In this document: piece after piece, positions 12,767-14,091 of the stretch | How the letters are laid out: every line of letters begins with the position of its first letter | How positions within the stretch are numbered: the first letter of the stretch is position 1 | DNA from: Solirubrobacteraceae bacterium | GTDB taxonomy: Bacteria; Actinomycetota; Thermoleophilia; Solirubrobacterales; Solirubrobacteraceae | Length of the DNA stretch: 14,091 nucleotides | Reading direction: 5' to 3' | Assembly (NCBI GenBank): GCA_030151725.1 | Contig: JASLDD010000128.1 | Location: 1 to 14,091 of the forward strand | The notes under the pieces: generated by a model | What the model was told of the DNA's origin: nothing | What the model saw: only the letters and a program-made list of their open reading frames with translations | Databases searched by the model: none | Made by a program: the position numbers and the translations under genes

Positions 12767-14086
12767 TCAGGGCACCCGTGTGGCGAAGCTCGCCACGAGG
12801 ACACCCTCTTTTTCATATTTTCGCTGATAGACGACTTCGCTCTTGCTCTCATAGATTTCATCGGGCTCGGCGAGGCTCACGGTGCCGTGGGTGACACCGG
12901 GCGGCAGCGGGCGCGTTGTGACGGTGATGCGCTGGCCGCGTGCGACGTCGGATTCGGTCTGCCAGAGGCCGGTGTTGTTCAGCGGGGACTGTCCCGCGGC
13001 GTACCAGATGAAGCGGTAGTGGCTTTCGGCGTTGGGGAGCGAGACCCGTGAGACGAAGGTGAGCCGTAGCTCGTGCTTGCCCTGGGGAGTGGTGAGCACC
13101 TTGATCGTCAGAGGCGCCTTGACCTGGGCATGGGTGTAGGAGAGATCCTGGGGAGCCACATATCCGACGGGCACTTTGAGGCTGGGCGTGCACGCGTATG
13201 CGCCGCCGATCCAGCTGCGCGAGGTCAGGTGGCAGGTTGCCCCGTCGCGGTAGTGGATTTCCTTGATGGGCCCGTCGACGGGAACCACGCCGCCGGTGCC
13301 AACGCCTGTGAGCAACTGGTCGACCTTGGAGTGCGTGACGATCAGATAGGCGCCCTCGGGACCGCTCGTGGCGAGCGTATGGCGGTGGCCTTCAAGTAGA
13401 TAGGTGACGCTCTTGGCGTCGGGTCCGAGCAGCCCGAAGTAGAGGTTGCGCTCATCCTCCAGCGGACATTCGCCTTCGCCGGGCCGATGCCCGCCGGGGG
13501 GCGTTCGTGGGGCATAGCAGCGGCTATGCCATGCGCTGGCAGGCTGCTCGCCCCATGTCTGGTTGATGTAGAGCCTGTGGTAGCGGTCGAGCGAGCTGCA
13601 CCAGTCGCCAAAGCCGGCTCCGCCGCTGGCCACGCTCAGTTCGTGTAGCTGCCCATCGTTGGAGAAGGCGTCATCCTGTCCGACGGCGACGAGTTTGCCG
13701 TGAAACAGGCGGGCGACCTCGATGCAGCCGAGACCGCGACTGGTGCGAAACTCGCGCATGCCCCACGGCGCCCCGCCGGCAGGATCGGGGGTGGAGATGG
13801 CCAGCATGCGTACCGTCCCCGGCGTTAGCGCGCCGTCGCCGGTGCGAGGGGCCGTGAAGATCCTGACGGGCGAACGGGGAGCGGGGGAGCCCAACTGCAG
13901 GATTCCGCTGGCGAACGCCGCTCCGGCCAGGCCGAGTGCCACCGCCAATGAGATCAAGGGCGTGCGGTGCCATCCGCGCCGCTCGGGAGCGCGGCCCAGC
14001 AGCCGCAGAGGCACCGCTCGGCGACGGGCTCGACGGGCGCCGGCCTGGTGGAGCTGGCTACGGACCTGGGGCAGGAGAGTCGTCAT
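12767..14086 (-). CDS. Single-pass membrane protein with cysteine-rich outer domain, unknown function
   Basis: This is a 439-residue protein. A basic cytoplasmic N-terminus (1-40, several Arg) precedes one membrane segment (about 43-63). A long extracytoplasmic part with six cysteines (121, 163, 190, 207, 285, 299) follows, enough for three disulfides. Recognisable blocks are DPAGGAPWGMREFRTSRGLGC (101-121), NLYFGLLGPDAKSVTYLLEG (214-233) and SGPEGAYLIV (241-250). I recall these from uncharacterised Solirubrobacterales membrane proteins, but know of no function for them. The layout (Arg-rich short tail, one membrane span, outer domain) resembles anti-sigma or sensor proteins, yet no zinc-binding anti-sigma motif is visible. 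The ATG at 14086 is 5 bp from the window edge, so its ribosome-binding site and any upstream extension cannot be checked. Confidence 0.8.
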   Translation of the reverse strand: MTTLLPQVRSQLHQAGARRARRRAVPLRLLGRAPERRGWHRTPLISLAVALGLAGAAFASGILQLGSPAPRSPVRIFTAPRTGDGALTPGTVRMLAISTPDPAGGAPWGMREFRTSRGLGCIEVARLFHGKLVAVGQDDAFSNDGQLHELSVASGGAGFGDWCSSLDRYHRLYINQTWGEQPASAWHSRCYAPRTPPGGHRPGEGECPLEDERNLYFGLLGPDAKSVTYLLEGHRHTLATSGPEGAYLIVTHSKVDQLLTGVGTGGVVPVDGPIKEIHYRDGATCHLTSRSWIGGAYACTPSLKVPVGYVAPQDLSYTHAQVKAPLTIKVLTTPQGKHELRLTFVSRVSLPNAESHYRFIWYAAGQSPLNNTGLWQTESDVARGQRITVTTRPLPPGVTHGTVSLAEPDEIYESKSEVVYQRKYEKEGVLVASFATRVP

Positions 14087-14091
14087 GGTTG

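Overview
The window is high-GC DNA (about two thirds G+C by eye). It reads like an actinobacterial chromosome, most likely class Thermoleophilia (Solirubrobacterales-like). That placement is an inference from remembered family resemblance: a DprA with a CxxC-bearing N-terminus, a lineage-type secreted 'YSGC...CEYEF' protein, a cell-wall protein with a basic 'PRDLA..W..SL.RSRARR' N-terminus, and a membrane protein with a 'YFGLLGPDAKSVTY' core. No rRNA, tRNA or CRISPR array was found.

Layout. Positions 1-1.2 kb are a worn mobile-element scar: a frameshifted excisionase-type HTH remnant (+), an intact small protein with a HEPN-like RNxxSH motif (+), and a multiply frameshifted tyrosine-recombinase remnant (-). 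At 1.4-2.65 kb lie a small conserved-looking protein with a possible WYL-like fold, a roughly 420-bp gene-poor stretch, and an AT-richer gene for a secreted-family protein that seems to lack its usual N-terminus. From 2.8 to 9.34 kb everything is on the minus strand. In transcription order these are a peptidoglycan-binding/NlpC-P60-like protein, comM and dprA (ATGA overlap), and a GGDEF-EAL cyclic-di-GMP protein. A cyclic-di-AMP (ydaO-type) riboswitch precedes the cell-wall gene. From 9.62 to 12.7 kb genes are on the plus strand: a Sco1/SenC protein and a TlpA-like thioredoxin (10-bp gap), a secreted two-domain cupredoxin-like protein, an MmcQ/YjbR protein, and a small XRE regulator with a perfect 16-bp palindrome upstream. 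The window ends in a minus-strand single-pass membrane protein of unknown function.

How the parts work together. Sco1, TlpA and the cupredoxin-like protein make a plausible envelope copper/thiol module (CuA-site assembly plus a copper protein). ComM and DprA act on incoming DNA during natural transformation. The cell-wall protein is placed under c-di-AMP control by its leader, while its neighbour downstream handles c-di-GMP.

The most unusual structure is at 7624-7715, between the cell-wall gene and comM. Four perfect, gap-free palindromes (18, 22, 24 and 22 bp) stand almost end to end with centres 23-25 bp apart. All are centred on CATG, but their arms differ. I know of no described element of this form.
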